Assembly: GCF_918797525.1 (NCBI RefSeq)
Contig: NZ_OU963893.1
Coordinates: 1,798,001-1,862,000 of the forward strand
Length of the DNA stretch: 64,000 nt
Reading direction: 5' to 3'
Source of the DNA: an unidentified bacterial endosymbiont
GTDB lineage: Bacteria > Pseudomonadota > Gammaproteobacteria > Enterobacterales > Enterobacteriaceae
The position numbers and the translations under genes were made by a program. Below the pieces are notes generated by a model. The model saw only the letters and a list, made by a program, of their open reading frames with translations, was not told the origin of the DNA and did no database searches. Every line of letters starts with the position of its first letter. Position 1 is the first letter of the stretch. Positions 35,446-47,565 of this stretch are shown one piece after another.

Positions 35446-36845
35446 GCTTCTCTCGATAAATCCCGTTCCAGAGGTAACTCTACTGTAATGCTAACCCCGC
35501 CAAAAGGCGAATGGGCAGCGCGGATCGTGCCATTGTGCGCCTCGACAATGTTGACGCATATCGCCAGGCCCAGTCCTGAACCGCCGCTGGCGCGGTTGCG
35601 TGAACCCTCGGTGCGATAAAAGCGCTCGAACAGTTTTTCCAGTTGTTCATCCTGTACGCCGGGGGCGGAATCGGCAAAGGTGAGAGCAAAGCGCCCGTTA
35701 AGCTGTTTGCCAGAGATATGCAGCCCGCCGCCGCTGTCGGTGTAGCGCAGGCTGTTTTCCAGCAGGTTGTTGAAAAGCTGCATCAGGCGGTCTCTGTCGC
35801 CAAACACCACGGCGCTGTCCGGCAGCGAAAGCTCAATGCTTAAATGACGGCTGGCGAAGCGTTCACGAAAGGCGCCGCTGATCACTTCCAGAATGTTGAT
35901 CAGGTCTACCGGCGCTTTCTGGTAAGCCAGCGCCCCTTCGTCGGACATTGACAGCTGATGCAGGTCCTCCACCAGCTTGGTCAGGGTGCCAACTTCCGCC
36001 TGCAAAGAGGCCACGGATTCGGGGGTGAACTGGCGTAAGCCGTCCTGAATCGCCTCCAGCTCGCCGCGTAGCACCGCCAGTGGGGTACGTAACTCGTGGG
36101 AAATATCGGCCATAAAGTCCCGGCGCATCTGCTGGTTTTTCTCAAGGGTGCTGGCAAGCTGGTTGAAATCCTGCGCCAGCTTGCCCAGCTCATCCTGGCT
36201 GCGGGTGTCTACGCGGGTGGTGAAATCCCCTGCCGCCAGTTTATGCGTGCCTTCGACTAACCGTTTCACCGGCGCGAGCAGGCCCCGCGCCAATGGGAAG
36301 GTGGCAAGGGCGGCGAGCAGGGTTGAGAGGGCCACAATCAGCCAGCTGGTCTGACGCTGCTGACGGTCAAAATTGATATCGGTGTTGCGCGTCAGGCGTT
36401 CTACCGGAGAGGCAATCACCCAGCCGACGGTAGCGTTGTTCACCGTAATGGCGCGCGATGTGCCGTCCGGGGGAAGGGGAGCGCGCGGGCCAACCAGCAC
36501 GTGCCGTTTCTGGTCAATCACCCAAAATTGGGTGCGCCAGCCGTGCGGCGGCATACCGGGACCCGGACGATCGTCGTCGGTATCGTGTTCAAGTGAGCGC
36601 AGGATCTGGAATATAAAGCGGTCGTTATTACGCAGAAAACGCCAGTTGCCGTGCAGGGCATACTGGTCGGCAAGCGCATCGCTCAGGCCTTGCAGCCGCT
36701 GCTCGTTGCCGTGCTTGATATAGTCAATAAAGCCGCGTTCAAAGCTGACCCGCACCGCCCAGTGCATGGTGATCAGCAGGACAATACAGGTGGCGAAAAT
36801 CGCCACGAAGAGTTTGCCGGTAATGCCCGGACGCCAGAATTTCAT
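35442..36845 (-). CDS. baeS: Sensor histidine kinase BaeS
   Basis: A 467-residue membrane kinase. There are two membrane helices (near residues 10-30 and 170-190) around a periplasmic sensor domain, then HAMP, a HisKA box [16 protein letters not shown], and an ATPase domain with [18 protein letters not shown]. It senses indole, flavonoids and other envelope-damaging compounds in E. coli. It is full length and coupled to baeR, and its start overlaps the end of mdtD. Confidence 0.97.
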   Translation of the reverse strand: MKFWRPGITGKLFVAIFATCIVLLITMHWAVRVSFERGFIDYIKHGNEQRLQGLSDALADQYALHGNWRFLRNNDRFIFQILRSLEHDTDDDRPGPGMPPHGWRTQFWVIDQKRHVLVGPRAPLPPDGTSRAITVNNATVGWVIASPVERLTRNTDINFDRQQRQTSWLIVALSTLLAALATFPLARGLLAPVKRLVEGTHKLAAGDFTTRVDTRSQDELGKLAQDFNQLASTLEKNQQMRRDFMADISHELRTPLAVLRGELEAIQDGLRQFTPESVASLQAEVGTLTKLVEDLHQLSMSDEGALAYQKAPVDLINILEVISGAFRERFASRHLSIELSLPDSAVVFGDRDRLMQLFNNLLENSLRYTDSGGGLHISGKQLNGRFALTFADSAPGVQDEQLEKLFERFYRTEGSRNRASGGSGLGLAICVNIVEAHNGTIRAAHSPFGGVSITVELPLERDLSREA

Positions 36846-37666
36846 GATGAACTCCTTTTACCGCGTCGGATAACGACGTTCTTCGTGGTGTCATTCGGGA
36901 CGCGGGCGAAAATGACGGCGGGGAGGGCGATAACCACCGCCATGCTGATATAAGTGTATAAAAACACCTGATGGGCGACGGGTGTGTCGACGCTGATATG
37001 ATGCTGCCCGTACATGCCGAGCAGTAACCCGGCGAGGGTCACCCCTATACTCATGGAGAGCTGCATAATCATCGACAGCAGACTGTTGCCGCTGTTCGCC
37101 AGCGCGTCCGGGAGATCTTTCAGCGTCAAGGTGTTCATCGACGAGAAGCGCACCGCGTTGATAATGCCCTGGCAAAACAGTACCAGCGGCAGGGCGTAGT
37201 ACCAGCCCATGAGCGCCACGGCCATAAACAGCAGGCTGAACAGCGCTTTTTCGTTGCCTCTGGCGTGCCACAGATACCAGAAGATGGCGGGGATACCGAC
37301 GGCCACCAGCATGCCCAGCCCTTTTTGACCGTCGAGCGCCAGCGTGAGCGTCGCCATTCCGACGGCCAGCAGAACAAAACCAAAAAAATCAAAGCGCCGC
37401 GTCTGCATTTTGTCGTTCGGCATCAGGGCCAGCGTGGCAATCGCGCCGATGATGCCCACCGGCAGGTTGATTAAGAAAATCCAGTGCCATGAGGCGTACT
37501 CAACCAGAACCCAGCCCAGCGTCGGGCCAAGCAGCGGGCTCTCCCCAAGGCTTTTTGCCATTGAGGGGAGGGCGGTATTGACGATGGAGGTATCCAGCGA
37601 CTGCATAAAGAAGCCAAAGGCGACAATCCATTGCTGCCAGCGAACGTTACCAGGGAGGTCGGACAT
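36842..37666 (-). pseudogene. mdtD: MFS transporter MdtD with large in-frame internal deletions
   Basis: The 274-residue frame matches both ends of MdtD (about 471 residues in E. coli), but two large parts are missing in frame. One deletion (about 103 residues) joins GESPL to [14 protein letters not shown]. The other (about 86 residues) joins KALFSL to [13 protein letters not shown] shorter gap of about 7 lies in between. Roughly helices 2-5 and 8-10 of the 14-helix fold are lost, so drug or citrate export is very unlikely. The frame, start (directly after the mdtC stop) and overlap with baeS are kept, and so is coupling to baeSR. Confidence 0.85.
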
Positions 37667-40600
37667 TTACTCCGTCACCGTGATTCTGTTTTTACGGGAA
37701 AAACGCAGCCGCAGGCGGTCGAAGAACAGATAAACTACTGGCGTGGTGTAGAGCGTTAACAGTTGGCTCATCACCAGCCCGCCGACAATGGTGATCCCCA
37801 GCGGCTGGCGTAGCTCGGCACCGTCACCCCCGGACACCACCAGCGGCAGGGCGCCAAACAGCGCCGCCAGGGTGGTCATCATTATCGGGCGGAATCGCAG
37901 CAGGCAGGCCTGGAAGATCGCCTCTTCCGGCGTCAGGTTGCCGTTGCGCTGGGCATCCAGCGCAAAGTCGACCATCATGATGGCGTTTTTCTTCACGATG
38001 CCGATGAGCAGCATGATCCCGATTAACGCAATCAGGCTGAACGGGGCACCAAATAGCTCAAGCGCCAGCAGTGCCCCGACGCCCGCCGACGGCAGGGTCG
38101 AAAGAATGGTCAGCGGATGGACGTAGCTTTCATACAGTACCCCAAGCACAATATACACAGTCGCAATCGCCGCCAGAATCAAAATCACCTGCGAGTTCAT
38201 GGTGTCCTGGAAGACCTGCGCAGTCCCGGCAAAGCTGCCGCGCACGGTGGAGGGCACGCCAAGCTGGATCATCGTGCGGTTGATCGCATCGCTGGCTTCG
38301 GAGAGCGACGAACCGGTTGGCAGGTTGAACGAGATGGTCGAGGCCGCCGACAGCCCCTGATGGTTCACCGACAGCGGCGCGTTGGCTGGCTGCCAGCTGG
38401 CGAAGTAAGAGAGCGGGATCGCTTTGCCGTCATCGTTAATCACAAACATTTTGTTCAGCGCGCTGATGTCCTGGGTGTAACGCGGATCCACCTCCATCAC
38501 CACCTTGTACTGGTTCATCGGCTGATAGATGGTGGACACCTCGCGCTGGCCGAAGGCGTTATTCAGCAGGCTGTTGGCGGCCTCAACGTTAATACCGAGA
38601 CGTGACATGGTTTCACGATCGTAGGTCAGGGCCATCTCTGCGCCGTTGTTCTGGCTGTCGGAGTTGACGTCCGCCAGCTGTGGCAACGCGGCCAGCGCCT
38701 TGCGGATCTTCGGCTCCCACTCGCGCAGGGCGGCTAAATCGTCTGAAAGCAGCGTGTACTGGTAGCTGGCATTCGACTGACGTCCACCTACGCGGATATC
38801 CTGAACGGCCATCAAAAACAGGTTAGCGCCCGGCTCTCTGGCGAGCTTCACGCGCAGTCGGTCGATGACCTGTTGCGCCGTTTCATTGCGCGCGTCGCGT
38901 GATTTAAGGGTGATAAACATCATCCCGCTGTTTACGCGTGAACCGCCGGTAAACCCGGTGACGTTATCGACCACCGGATCTTCACGAATGATCTTCATGA
39001 AGTCCTGCAGCTTACCGCGCATCGCCTGGAACGAAATGCTCTGGTCAGCCTGAATGCCGCCCATCAGCACCCCGGTGTCCTGTTCCGGGAAGAAGGTTTT
39101 CGGAATGGTGATGTACATCCAGACGTTGAGCACGATGGTGCCGATGAGCACCAGCCCGACAAGGCGGGTGTGGTTCAGCACCCACTTCAGGGATTTGCCG
39201 TAACCCTCCTGCATCGCCACCAGCAAACGGCCAAAGCCCTTGCGACGCGGCTGTGAGTGCGGTTTGCTGCGCTTTAACATCCAGCCGCACATCATCGGCG
39301 TTAGCGTGAGGGAAATCACCAGCGAAATTCCGATAGCCACCGACAGCGTGACGGCAAACTCTCGCAGTAGCCGCCCCGGTAGCCCACCCATCAGCAGCAG
39401 CGGCAGGAACACCGCCACCAGAGAGAGGCTCATGGACAGCACCGTAAAGCCCACTTCACGCGTTCCCTGAAGCGCCGCCTGTAGCGGCTTCATCCCTGCC
39501 TCAAGATGGCGGGAAATGTTTTCCAGCACCACGATGGCGTCATCCACCACAAAGCCGGTGGCGATGGTCAGCGCCATCAGCGACAGGTTGTTAAGGCTAA
39601 AGCCGCACAGATACATGGCGGCAAAGGTGCCAATCAGCGATACCGGTACTGCGACAGCCGGAATAAGCGTCGCGCGCCCGGCGCGCAGAAATAAGAACAC
39701 CACCAGGATAACCAGCGCCACGGAGATAATTAACGTCTGCTCCACCTCTTCGAGCGAAGCGCGAATGGTCGGAGAACGGTCCTGGGCAATTTGCAGATCA
39801 ATCGCCGCCGGAATGGTTTCCTGTAATTCCGGCAGGCGCTCGCGAATGCTGTTCACCGTCTGGATGATGTTGGCTTCCGGCAGCTTGCGGATCATCAGCA
39901 GGATGGCTGGTTTGGCGTTGGTCATCCCGGCATTACGCACGTCCTGCACCGAGTCCGTAACGCGAGCGACATCGCGCAGACGGACCGCCGCGCCGTTGTT
40001 GTAGTGAATAATCAGCGGCTGATATTCGGCGGCGGTTTTCAGCTCGTCGTTAGTCTGGATCTGCCAGCGGCGGCTGTGGTCCTCGATGGCCCCCTGCGGC
40101 CTGCGCACGTTGGCGCTGCTGATAGCGGTACGCACATCGTCCAGCGACACGCCCTGGTTAAACAGCGCCTGGGGGTTTAAGCCCACCCGCACGGCGGGCA
40201 GGGAGCTGCCGCCGACGTCAACGTCACCCACGCCGTCGATCTGGGCGAGGGTCTGCGCCAGTTGTGTGGAGGCAAAGTCGTACAGTTGCCCCTGAGAATA
40301 GGTGTCCGAGGTCAGGGTCAGGATCATGATGGGCGCATCGGACGGGTTGGCTTTGCGGTAGGTCGGACGGCTCGGCATCCCGCTCGGCAACAGGTTTTGC
40401 GCAGCGTTAATGGCCGCCTGCACGTCACGCGCTGCGCCGTTAATATCCCGGTCGAAATTGAATTCCAGAATGATGCGCGTGCTGCCAAGCGAGCTGCTGG
40501 AGGTCATTTCATTAACCCCGGCAATGCGCCCGAGCGATCGTTCAAGCGGGGTGGCGACCGATGATGCCATGGTTTCCGGCGACGCACCCGGCAGCGAGGC

Positions 40601-40744
40601 GCTGATCATGATCACCGGGAAATCCACCTGCGGCAGCGGGGCCACCGGAAGCAGCCGGAAACCCAACACGCCGCAGAGGGTGATGGCGATTGAAAGCAAA
40701 ATCGTCGCCACCGGGCGGTGAATGAAGAGCGCGAAAAACGTCAC
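37667..40744 (-). CDS. mdtC: RND multidrug efflux subunit MdtC
   Basis: A 1025-residue RND pump protein, full length, with twelve membrane helices and the TM4 proton-relay motif [14 protein letters not shown]. It forms with MdtB the heterotrimeric inner-membrane pump (B2C) working through MdtA and TolC, exporting novobiocin and bile salts. It begins with GTG directly after the corrected mdtB stop and is followed by the mdtD start without spacing. Confidence 0.97.
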   Translation of the reverse strand: MTFFALFIHRPVATILLSIAITLCGVLGFRLLPVAPLPQVDFPVIMISASLPGASPETMASSVATPLERSLGRIAGVNEMTSSSSLGSTRIILEFNFDRDINGAARDVQAAINAAQNLLPSGMPSRPTYRKANPSDAPIMILTLTSDTYSQGQLYDFASTQLAQTLAQIDGVGDVDVGGSSLPAVRVGLNPQALFNQGVSLDDVRTAISSANVRRPQGAIEDHSRRWQIQTNDELKTAAEYQPLIIHYNNGAAVRLRDVARVTDSVQDVRNAGMTNAKPAILLMIRKLPEANIIQTVNSIRERLPELQETIPAAIDLQIAQDRSPTIRASLEEVEQTLIISVALVILVVFLFLRAGRATLIPAVAVPVSLIGTFAAMYLCGFSLNNLSLMALTIATGFVVDDAIVVLENISRHLEAGMKPLQAALQGTREVGFTVLSMSLSLVAVFLPLLLMGGLPGRLLREFAVTLSVAIGISLVISLTLTPMMCGWMLKRSKPHSQPRRKGFGRLLVAMQEGYGKSLKWVLNHTRLVGLVLIGTIVLNVWMYITIPKTFFPEQDTGVLMGGIQADQSISFQAMRGKLQDFMKIIREDPVVDNVTGFTGGSRVNSGMMFITLKSRDARNETAQQVIDRLRVKLAREPGANLFLMAVQDIRVGGRQSNASYQYTLLSDDLAALREWEPKIRKALAALPQLADVNSDSQNNGAEMALTYDRETMSRLGINVEAANSLLNNAFGQREVSTIYQPMNQYKVVMEVDPRYTQDISALNKMFVINDDGKAIPLSYFASWQPANAPLSVNHQGLSAASTISFNLPTGSSLSEASDAINRTMIQLGVPSTVRGSFAGTAQVFQDTMNSQVILILAAIATVYIVLGVLYESYVHPLTILSTLPSAGVGALLALELFGAPFSLIALIGIMLLIGIVKKNAIMMVDFALDAQRNGNLTPEEAIFQACLLRFRPIMMTTLAALFGALPLVVSGGDGAELRQPLGITIVGGLVMSQLLTLYTTPVVYLFFDRLRLRFSRKNRITVTE

Positions 40745-43700
40745 TTACGCCTCCTCTTCACGTTTCGGCAAGCGGCTTCTTGTCCAGAGCGCCAGACGGT
40801 CAAACAGGAGGTAAATGACCGGCGTCGTAAATAGCGTCAGCACCTGGCTTACCAGCAGCCCCCCCCACCATGCCAATCCCCAGCGGACGGCGGAGTTCTG
40901 CCCCGACGCCGGTACTGAGCATCAGCGGCAATGCGCCTAACAGCGCGGCCAGCGTGGTCATCAGGATCGGACGAAAACGCAGCAGGCAGGCCTGGAAAAT
41001 AGCATCCCGTGGCGACATGCCCTGTTCGCGTTCGGCGGCAAGGGCAAAGTCGATCATCATGATGGCGTTTTTCTTGACGATCCCGATAAGCAAAATGATG
41101 CCGATTATCGCAATCACGTCCAGCTCGCTGCCTGCCAGCATCAGTGCCAGCAGCGCCCCCACGCCCGCCGTCGGCAGGGTAGAGAGGATGGTGATTGGAT
41201 GGATGAAGCTTTCATACAGCACGCCGAGCACGATATACATCGCCACCACGGCCGCTACGACCAGCCAGACGGTATTGCCCAGCGCAGCCTGGAACGCCAG
41301 CGTGCTGCCCTGGAACTGGGTCTGAATGTCGGACGGGAAGCTCAGCTCTTTTTCGGCACCCTGAATGGCCTCAACCGCTTCGCCCAGTGAGTATCCGTCC
41401 GGCACGTTGAACGAAATGGTGGTGGACGGGAACTGATCCAGATGGTTTATCGACAGCGGGGTAAAGCGCTCCTCCACGCTGGCAATCGCGCTTAATGGCA
41501 CAATGCCTCCGTCTTTACTGGTCAGGCGTACTGCGTCCAGCGCCGCCAGCCCGGGGGTAGTGTCGGTATCATGTTCCAGAACCACGCGATACTGGTTCGC
41601 CTGGGTGTAAATGGTTGAAATCAAACGTTGACCAAAGGCGTTGTACAGCGCGTTATCGACGTCGGACATGGTGATGCCCAGACGGCTGGCGGTATCACGA
41701 TTGACGTTCACGTATGCCGCCAGCCCTTTGTCCTCCCAGTCACTGCTAACGTCCGAAAGCTGCGGCAGCGTTTTGAGTTTATCCACCAGTTGCGGCACCC
41801 AGGTGCTAAGCGCCTCGAGCGTGGTCGCCTGCAGGGTGAACTGGTACTGCGTGCGGCTGAGCTGGGTATCAATAGTGAGATCCTGAACCGGCTGCAGGTA
41901 AAGCTCGATGCCCGGCACGCGATTGACGGAATTCTGTAGACGTTCAATGACCGCATGCACCCGATCGTCGCGCGCAGCCAGCGGTTTAAGGTTGATTTGC
42001 AGACGGGCGCTGTTCAGCGACGGGTTGGTACCATCGACGCCTACGTAGGAGGTCAGGCTTTCGACCGCCGGATCTTTCATGATGATTTCAGAAACCTGCT
42101 GCTGGCGTTGGGCCATGTTGGCGAAAGAGACCGACTGGGGCGCCTGAAGCGTGCCCTGAATAATGCCGTTGTCCTGAATCGGGAAGAAACCTTTCGGTAT
42201 AATGATCCACAGCATCACGCTCAGCGCCAGGGTCCCAAGCGCCACGCCGAGGGTCGCCCACGGGTGGTTGAGCACTTTTGCCAGCACATGACCATAGGCG
42301 GCGATGATGCGTTCGAACATACGCTCAGAGGCGCGGGAGAAACGATTCTGTTTGCGCAGGGATTCATAACTCAGCATGCGGGCGCACATCATTGGCGTCA
42401 GCGTCAGCGAAACCACCGCAGAGATCAAAATCGCCACGGCCAGCGTCACGGCAAACTCCCGGAACAGACGTCCGACGATATCCCCCATAAACAGCAGTGG
42501 GATCAGCACCGCAATCAGCGAGAAGGTGAGGGAGATAATGGTAAACCCGATCTCGCCGGCGCCTTTCAGCGCGGCGGTCAGCGGTTTTTCCCCTTTCTCG
42601 ATATAGCGCGAGATGTTCTCAATAACCACGATGGCGTCATCCACCACGAAACCGGTGGCGATGGTGAGCGCCATCAGCGTCAGGTTGTTGATGGAGAAAT
42701 CGAGGAACACCATCACCGCAAACGTGCCCACCAGCGAGAGCGGAACGGCTACGGCGGGAATAATGGTTGCGGGCACGTTGCGCAGGAACAGGTAGATGAT
42801 CATCACCACCAGCGCGATTGCCAGCATCAGCTCAAACTGGGTGTCGGTAACCGACGCGCGAATGTTGGTGGTGCGGTCAGAAAGCACTTTCACGCTCACC
42901 GACTTCGGCAGGCTCTCAATCAACTGGGGCAGCATGGCGCGGATGCTGTCGGCAGTATCAATGATATTGGCACCCGGCTGGCGCTGGACGTTCATCACGA
43001 TCGCCTGCTGGGTATTAGCCCAGGCGCCGAGCCAGCTGTTTTCAGCGCCCTGTACCACGGTGGCGACATCGCCCAGCCGTACCGGCGCGCCGTTCTGGTA
43101 AGCGATGATCAGCTGACGGTACTCATCGGCGGACTGCATTTGGTCGTTGGCCGACAGCGTGATGGCCCGGGTCGGCCCATCCAGCGAGCCTTTGGCCGAG
43201 TTAACGTTGGCAGTGCTGATGGCGGTACGGATGGTTTCACTGGTTAACCCCAGCGCAGCAATCGCCTGCGCATTGAGCTTCACGCGGACAGCCGGACGCT
43301 GCCCGCCCGCCAGCGTCACCAGGCCCACGCCGGACACCTGCGAAATCTTCTGCGCCACGCGGGTTTCGACCATATCTTCAACCTGGGTCATCGGCATGGC
43401 GGATGACGTCACGGCGAGCGTCATGATTGGCGGATCCGCCGGGTTGACTTTGCTGTACACCGGCGGATTAGGCAGGTCGGACGGCAGCAGGTTGGTGGCG
43501 GCGTTAATCGCGGCCTGTACCTCCTGCTCGGCCACATCCAGCGCCAGCGCCAGCTGGAACTGCAGCGTGACCACCGATGCGCCCCCCGAACTCTGGGACG
43601 ACATCTGTTTCAGGCCAGACATTTGACCAAACTGGCGCTCCAGTGGGGCGGTAATGGCAGAGGTCACCACATCCGGGCTGGCGCCTGGATAAAGGGTAAT

Positions 43701-43868
43701 GACCTGGATCGTCGGGTAATCCACTTCCGGCAGAGCGGAAACGGGCAGGAAGCGATAGCCGATAATCCCGGCCAGCAGGATTGCCACCATCAGCAGCGTG
43801 GTGGCGACAGGACGCATAATAAACAGGCGTGACGGCCCACCTGTAGAGCATGGCGGCATGACCTGCAT
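40745..43868 (-). pseudogene. mdtB: RND multidrug efflux subunit MdtB, one-base frameshift at the C-terminus
   Basis: Residues 1 to about 1010 match MdtB throughout, with [14 protein letters not shown] in TM4. At the C8 run (40859-40866; G8 on the coding strand) the frame breaks: as written the last helix is replaced by [19 protein letters not shown] and a stop at 40800. With G7, the frame continues [22 protein letters not shown] and ends at 40745 with TAA, directly before mdtC, as in E. coli (1040 residues). A run of eight Gs is a classic slippage and sequencing-error site. If real, the last membrane helix of MdtB is lost. Confidence 0.93.
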
Positions 43869-45058
43869 CAGGCTTTTGCTCCCGGTTTCGCCGGTTCGAC
43901 CACTTCCACTTTAGCCCCTTCGGTCAGGCGGTCTATCCCGTCGGTGACCACGCGCTCGCCCGCGGAAAGGCCTGCGCTAATCACAACCGTCTGGCTGTCC
44001 TGGATCCCGGTTTTCACCAGATGTTTGCTGACCTGGTTTTCGCTGTTAAGCACCCAGACGAAATTGCCTTCGTTACCCATCTGCAGCGCTGCCGTCGGGA
44101 TCACTACCGCGTTTTCTTCGGTGGCAACCAGCATCCGCGCATTCACAAACTGGTTCGGGAACAGGGCGTCATCCGGGTTGTTAAATCTGGCTTTCAGCTT
44201 GATGGTGCCGGTCGTGGTGTCGATCTGGTTATCCAGACTGAGCAGCGTCCCTTCGCTGAGTTTTTGCTTATTGGCGCGATCCCAGGCTTCTACAATCAGA
44301 CCGTTACCTGCCTTTTGTGCCTGAACGACGGTGGCGATATCACTTTCCGGCAGGGTAAACACCAGATCGATAGGGTGGGTTTGGGTAATGACCACGATCC
44401 CGGTGGTATCGCCGCTGGAGATTTGGTTACCAATATCCACCTGTTTCAGGCCAACCCGACCGTCAATCGGCGCGGTGATACGGCTCCAGTCGAGCTGCAG
44501 TTGCGCGCTGGCGACGGCGGCCTCATCTGCTTTGATCGTGCCTCTGGACTCGCTCACCAGCGACTGCTGAGTATCAAGCTCCTGACGCGAAACCAAATTG
44601 GTTTTCACCAGGTGTTGATAACGCGCTAAATCGCGCTGGGCGTTGGCGAGCGTGGCTTTATCTTTCGCCAGCTGCCCCTGAGCCTGAGCGAGGGCCACTT
44701 TAAACTGACTGGGGTCAATCTCTGCCAGTAAATCCCCGGCTTTCACCTGCTGGCCTTCCTGGAAGTGGATCGCCAGAAGTTGACCGTCAACGCGGCTACG
44801 TACCGTCGCGGTATTCGCCGCGGTGATGGTGCCCAGCCCGGAGAGATATTGTGGCACCGCTTTATTCGCCGCGGTCGCAGCCTGAACTGGCGCCAGCGCC
44901 GCGCCGCGCATACCGTGACGCCCTCTGGCCGTTGGGCGCTGCGGCTGGCTGTTGGCCCCTGCCGGTGTTGCCGGGCTGTGCCAGTACCAGGCGGCGGCAA
45001 CGACCACCACAATGATGCCAACGGCGATTGCCCAGCGGGATTTATGACTGCCTTTCAT
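43868..45058 (-). CDS. mdtA: RND periplasmic adaptor MdtA
   Basis: A 396-residue membrane-fusion protein. An N-terminal membrane anchor ([18 protein letters not shown]) is followed by lipoyl/barrel-sandwich parts ([30 protein letters not shown]), a long helical hairpin, and beta-barrel. It links MdtBC to TolC. Its stop overlaps the mdtB ATG (TGATG). First gene of the mdtABCD-baeSR operon. Confidence 0.96.
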   Translation of the reverse strand: MKGSHKSRWAIAVGIIVVVVAAAWYWHSPATPAGANSQPQRPTARGRHGMRGAALAPVQAATAANKAVPQYLSGLGTITAANTATVRSRVDGQLLAIHFQEGQQVKAGDLLAEIDPSQFKVALAQAQGQLAKDKATLANAQRDLARYQHLVKTNLVSRQELDTQQSLVSESRGTIKADEAAVASAQLQLDWSRITAPIDGRVGLKQVDIGNQISSGDTTGIVVITQTHPIDLVFTLPESDIATVVQAQKAGNGLIVEAWDRANKQKLSEGTLLSLDNQIDTTTGTIKLKARFNNPDDALFPNQFVNARMLVATEENAVVIPTAALQMGNEGNFVWVLNSENQVSKHLVKTGIQDSQTVVISAGLSAGERVVTDGIDRLTEGAKVEVVEPAKPGAKA

Positions 45059-45120
45059 CGTTATACGTTCTCATCCTGAAACACTGAGGGGAATGATACT
45101 AGTTTAGTCAGGCAAGGCGG

Positions 45121-45138
45121 CAGAAAAATGGAGGAAAT
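45121..45138 (-). promoter_or_regulatory. Candidate BaeR box upstream of mdtA
   Basis: On the minus strand ATTTCCTCCATTTTTCTG agrees with the reported BaeR box (TTTTTCTCCATDATTGGC) at 12 of 18 positions, including the TCTCCAT core area. It lies about 65 bases before mdtA, where the E. coli box is. Confidence 0.5.
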
Positions 45139-45169
45139 ATGGAACACCGTCTGGAATTGTCTGAGTGTT

Positions 45170-45199
45170 GAGCCGGGCGGCGCTTCGCTTACCCGGCTC
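45170..45199 (-). terminator. Terminator-like hairpin after yegD
   Basis: GAGCCGGG (45170-45177) pairs with CCCGGCTC (45192-45199). It sits just past the yegD stop and ahead of the mdtA control region. T run is weak. Confidence 0.55.
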
Positions 45200-45208
45200 G
45201 CGCCCGTG

Positions 45209-46561
45209 TTAGCTAAACACCACCTGCGCCCAGCGCGCCAGGCCCGCCGTGACGGAACCAAAATCATCGCCTCCGGCAATTGGAATGCCCGGAAGCTGTT
45301 CCGCCAGCGCTTTTTTGATGAGCGGCGAACGGGCGCTTCCCCCGGTCAGGTAAATGACATCCGGCTTCTCTTTAGCGTTTTCCAGCGCCAGGTGAACCTG
45401 CTCCAGAATGCGTTGCAACGGCTGGGTCAGTGCCGTTTCCAGCCCTTCCTGAGAAATGGCGGTCGCCAGATCGTCGCGAATAAACGGCAACGTGACCGTG
45501 TGCTCAGGGCTGCCGGAGAGGGCAATTTTGCTCTCTTCTGCGCTACGCACCACGCGGTAGCTCAGGCGCTGACGCCACACTTTATGCAGCAGGGCGACGT
45601 TGTCCGCGTCCTGGGCATCACGCACCAGGTCGTTCAGGAAACGGCCATTAGCGCTGCTGTAAAAATCGCTCTGCGCGGGAACATCGTTGATGGCGATAGC
45701 GTTCCACCATGGTAGGATCGGCAGGGCGATGCCTTTTTCGGTTTGCCCGCCCATGCCAAGCAGGGGCATCAGGCTCTTAAATGCCAGGGCGATGTCCAGA
45801 TCGTTACCGCCGACGCGGCAGCCACTGTGTCCCAGCAGGCTATTTTCACGATCGCGACGCGCGCGCCATTGCGGCCCCATTAGCAGCAGGGAGCAGTCGG
45901 TCGTTCCCCCGCCAATATCCACCACCAGCACGCGCTTCTCTTCGCTCAGCGTGGCTTCAAAATCCAGCCCTGCCGCAACAGGTTCATACTGGAATACCAC
46001 GTCGCGGAAACCTGCACGGTGAGCCGCGCGTTCAAGGATACCCTGCGCCTGCTGGTTTGCCTCATTGCCACCCAGTCCCTGGAAGTTGATCGGGCGGCCG
46101 ATGACCGCCTGGGTGATTGTCTCTGCGACCTGGGTCTGGGCCTGATTGCGGATGTGCAGCATCATGGCGCATACCAGATCCTCAAACATCGCCACCTGTT
46201 GCGGCTTCAGGCCGCTGGCCCCAAGGAAGGATTTCGGTGATTTAACGAAGTAGACCTCTTCCGGATCGTCAATGTATTGCCCGAGCGAGGAGAGGCCGAA
46301 CTGCACGCTGCCCGGCGTAACGTCAATGTCTTCTTCGCGGTTAAAACTCACCGCGCGGCGCAGCAGGGACTGGGATTCTGCCGCCGTGGCCGGAACCTGA
46401 TGATGACGGAACAGCCATTCGCTCACCGCTTCGCGCGTCGGGGCGCAGAGCATTGATGGCAATAGCGTGCTCTCTTTTTCCATTTTCAGGAGCTGTGGTT
46501 GCCCGTTTTGCATAATCGCAACCGAGCAGTTTGCCGTACCGTAGTCAAATCCAATAAACAC
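45209..46561 (-). CDS. yegD: Hsp70-like chaperone YegD
   Basis: A 450-residue actin-fold ATPase related to DnaK's nucleotide-binding domain, without a typical substrate-binding domain. Phosphate loops are FIGFDYGTANCSVAIM at the start and VVDIGGGTTDCSLLL near residue 200, with YLTGGSARSPLIKKAL near the end. The frame opens 43 codons earlier, but the GTG at 46561 gives the known start (FIGFDYG). The cellular role is poorly known. Its upstream region is shared with alkA, divergently. Confidence 0.92.
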   Translation of the reverse strand: MFIGFDYGTANCSVAIMQNGQPQLLKMEKESTLLPSMLCAPTREAVSEWLFRHHQVPATAAESQSLLRRAVSFNREEDIDVTPGSVQFGLSSLGQYIDDPEEVYFVKSPKSFLGASGLKPQQVAMFEDLVCAMMLHIRNQAQTQVAETITQAVIGRPINFQGLGGNEANQQAQGILERAAHRAGFRDVVFQYEPVAAGLDFEATLSEEKRVLVVDIGGGTTDCSLLLMGPQWRARRDRENSLLGHSGCRVGGNDLDIALAFKSLMPLLGMGGQTEKGIALPILPWWNAIAINDVPAQSDFYSSANGRFLNDLVRDAQDADNVALLHKVWRQRLSYRVVRSAEESKIALSGSPEHTVTLPFIRDDLATAISQEGLETALTQPLQRILEQVHLALENAKEKPDVIYLTGGSARSPLIKKALAEQLPGIPIAGGDDFGSVTAGLARWAQVVFS

Positions 46562-46692
46562 GCGGGGATCCCCATGCCAGTGAAGAAGGGGCGAGACTTT
46601 AGCGAAATGTCTGCCTGGCGACAACTGGAATGTGTAAGCAAGGCGCAACAGGATCTTTCGGTTTATGCTGAGGGAAACAAAAAGGAGCAATG

Positions 46693-47565
46693 ATGTATAC
46701 CCTGACCTGGCTTCCCCCTTATGACTGGCAGTGGATGTTCGGCTTTCTTGGCGCCCGTGCGGTGACGGGCGTCGAAACCGTTACCGATGGATATTATGAG
46801 CGCAGTTTTGCCTGTGAGGGGCATCAGGGCGTTATTCGCGTCACGCCGGACCCTGAAAGGCACACGCTGGCGGTGACGATAAGCCCGGGGTTAATCCCGG
46901 TTTCTCACCTTTGCCTTGAACGCATTGCGCGCCTGTTCGATCTCGCCTGCGATCCCCAGGTGATTGCGGATGCGCTGGGCGATCTCGGCGCCGCCCGGCC
47001 CGGCCTGCGGTTGCCGGGCGCGATGGATGCCTATGAGCAGGGCGTGCGGGCGATTCTGGGGCAACTGGTGAGCGTGGCGATGGCGGCAAAACTGGCATCA
47101 CGCGTGACGGCGCTGTGCGGTGAACCAGTGAAGGATGCGCCGGCGTATCTCTGTTTTCCGACACCTCAGGCGCTGGCCGCCGCCAATCCGTTAGCGTTAA
47201 AAGCGCTCGGCATGCCGGTCAAACGGGCGGAGTCATTGATTCACCTGGCGCAGTCTGTGGTCGACGGGACGTTTCCGCTCTTCCCGCCTGCAGATAGTGA
47301 GGCCGGGATGAAGGCGCTACAACAAAGGCCGGGTATAGGGCGCTGGACGGCAAACTATTTCGCCCTGCGCGGATGGCAGGCAAAAGACGTTTTCCTGGTG
47401 GATGATTATCTGATTAAACAACGTTTTGCCGGAATGACGCCTGCGCAAATCCGTCGGTACGCCCAGCGCTGGCAGCCGTGGCGGTCTTACGCGCTACTGC
47501 ACATCTGGTATACCGACGGCTGGTTGCCATCAGTTGATGGCGAAATAACTGGTATTGAGCAGTAG
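46693..47565 (+). CDS. alkA: DNA-3-methyladenine glycosylase II
   Basis: A 290-residue base-excision repair enzyme that removes alkylated bases. The HhH-GPD motif is LQQRPGIGRWTANYFALRGW with the catalytic aspartate in DVFLVDDYLI. The N-terminal AlkA domain starts YTLTWLPPYDW. Two ATGs are adjacent; the second (46693) matches E. coli. The C-terminus is several residues longer than in E. coli, and the end overlaps the 3' end of dgcE by 36 bases on the opposite strand. Confidence 0.95.
   Translation: MYTLTWLPPYDWQWMFGFLGARAVTGVETVTDGYYERSFACEGHQGVIRVTPDPERHTLAVTISPGLIPVSHLCLERIARLFDLACDPQVIADALGDLGAARPGLRLPGAMDAYEQGVRAILGQLVSVAMAAKLASRVTALCGEPVKDAPAYLCFPTPQALAAANPLALKALGMPVKRAESLIHLAQSVVDGTFPLFPPADSEAGMKALQQRPGIGRWTANYFALRGWQAKDVFLVDDYLIKQRFAGMTPAQIRRYAQRWQPWRSYALLHIWYTDGWLPSVDGEITGIEQ

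Noticed and set aside
41955..43247. 430-codon plus-strand frame
   Set aside because: Antisense shadow of mdtB, with the His- and Arg-rich composition typical of such shadows.
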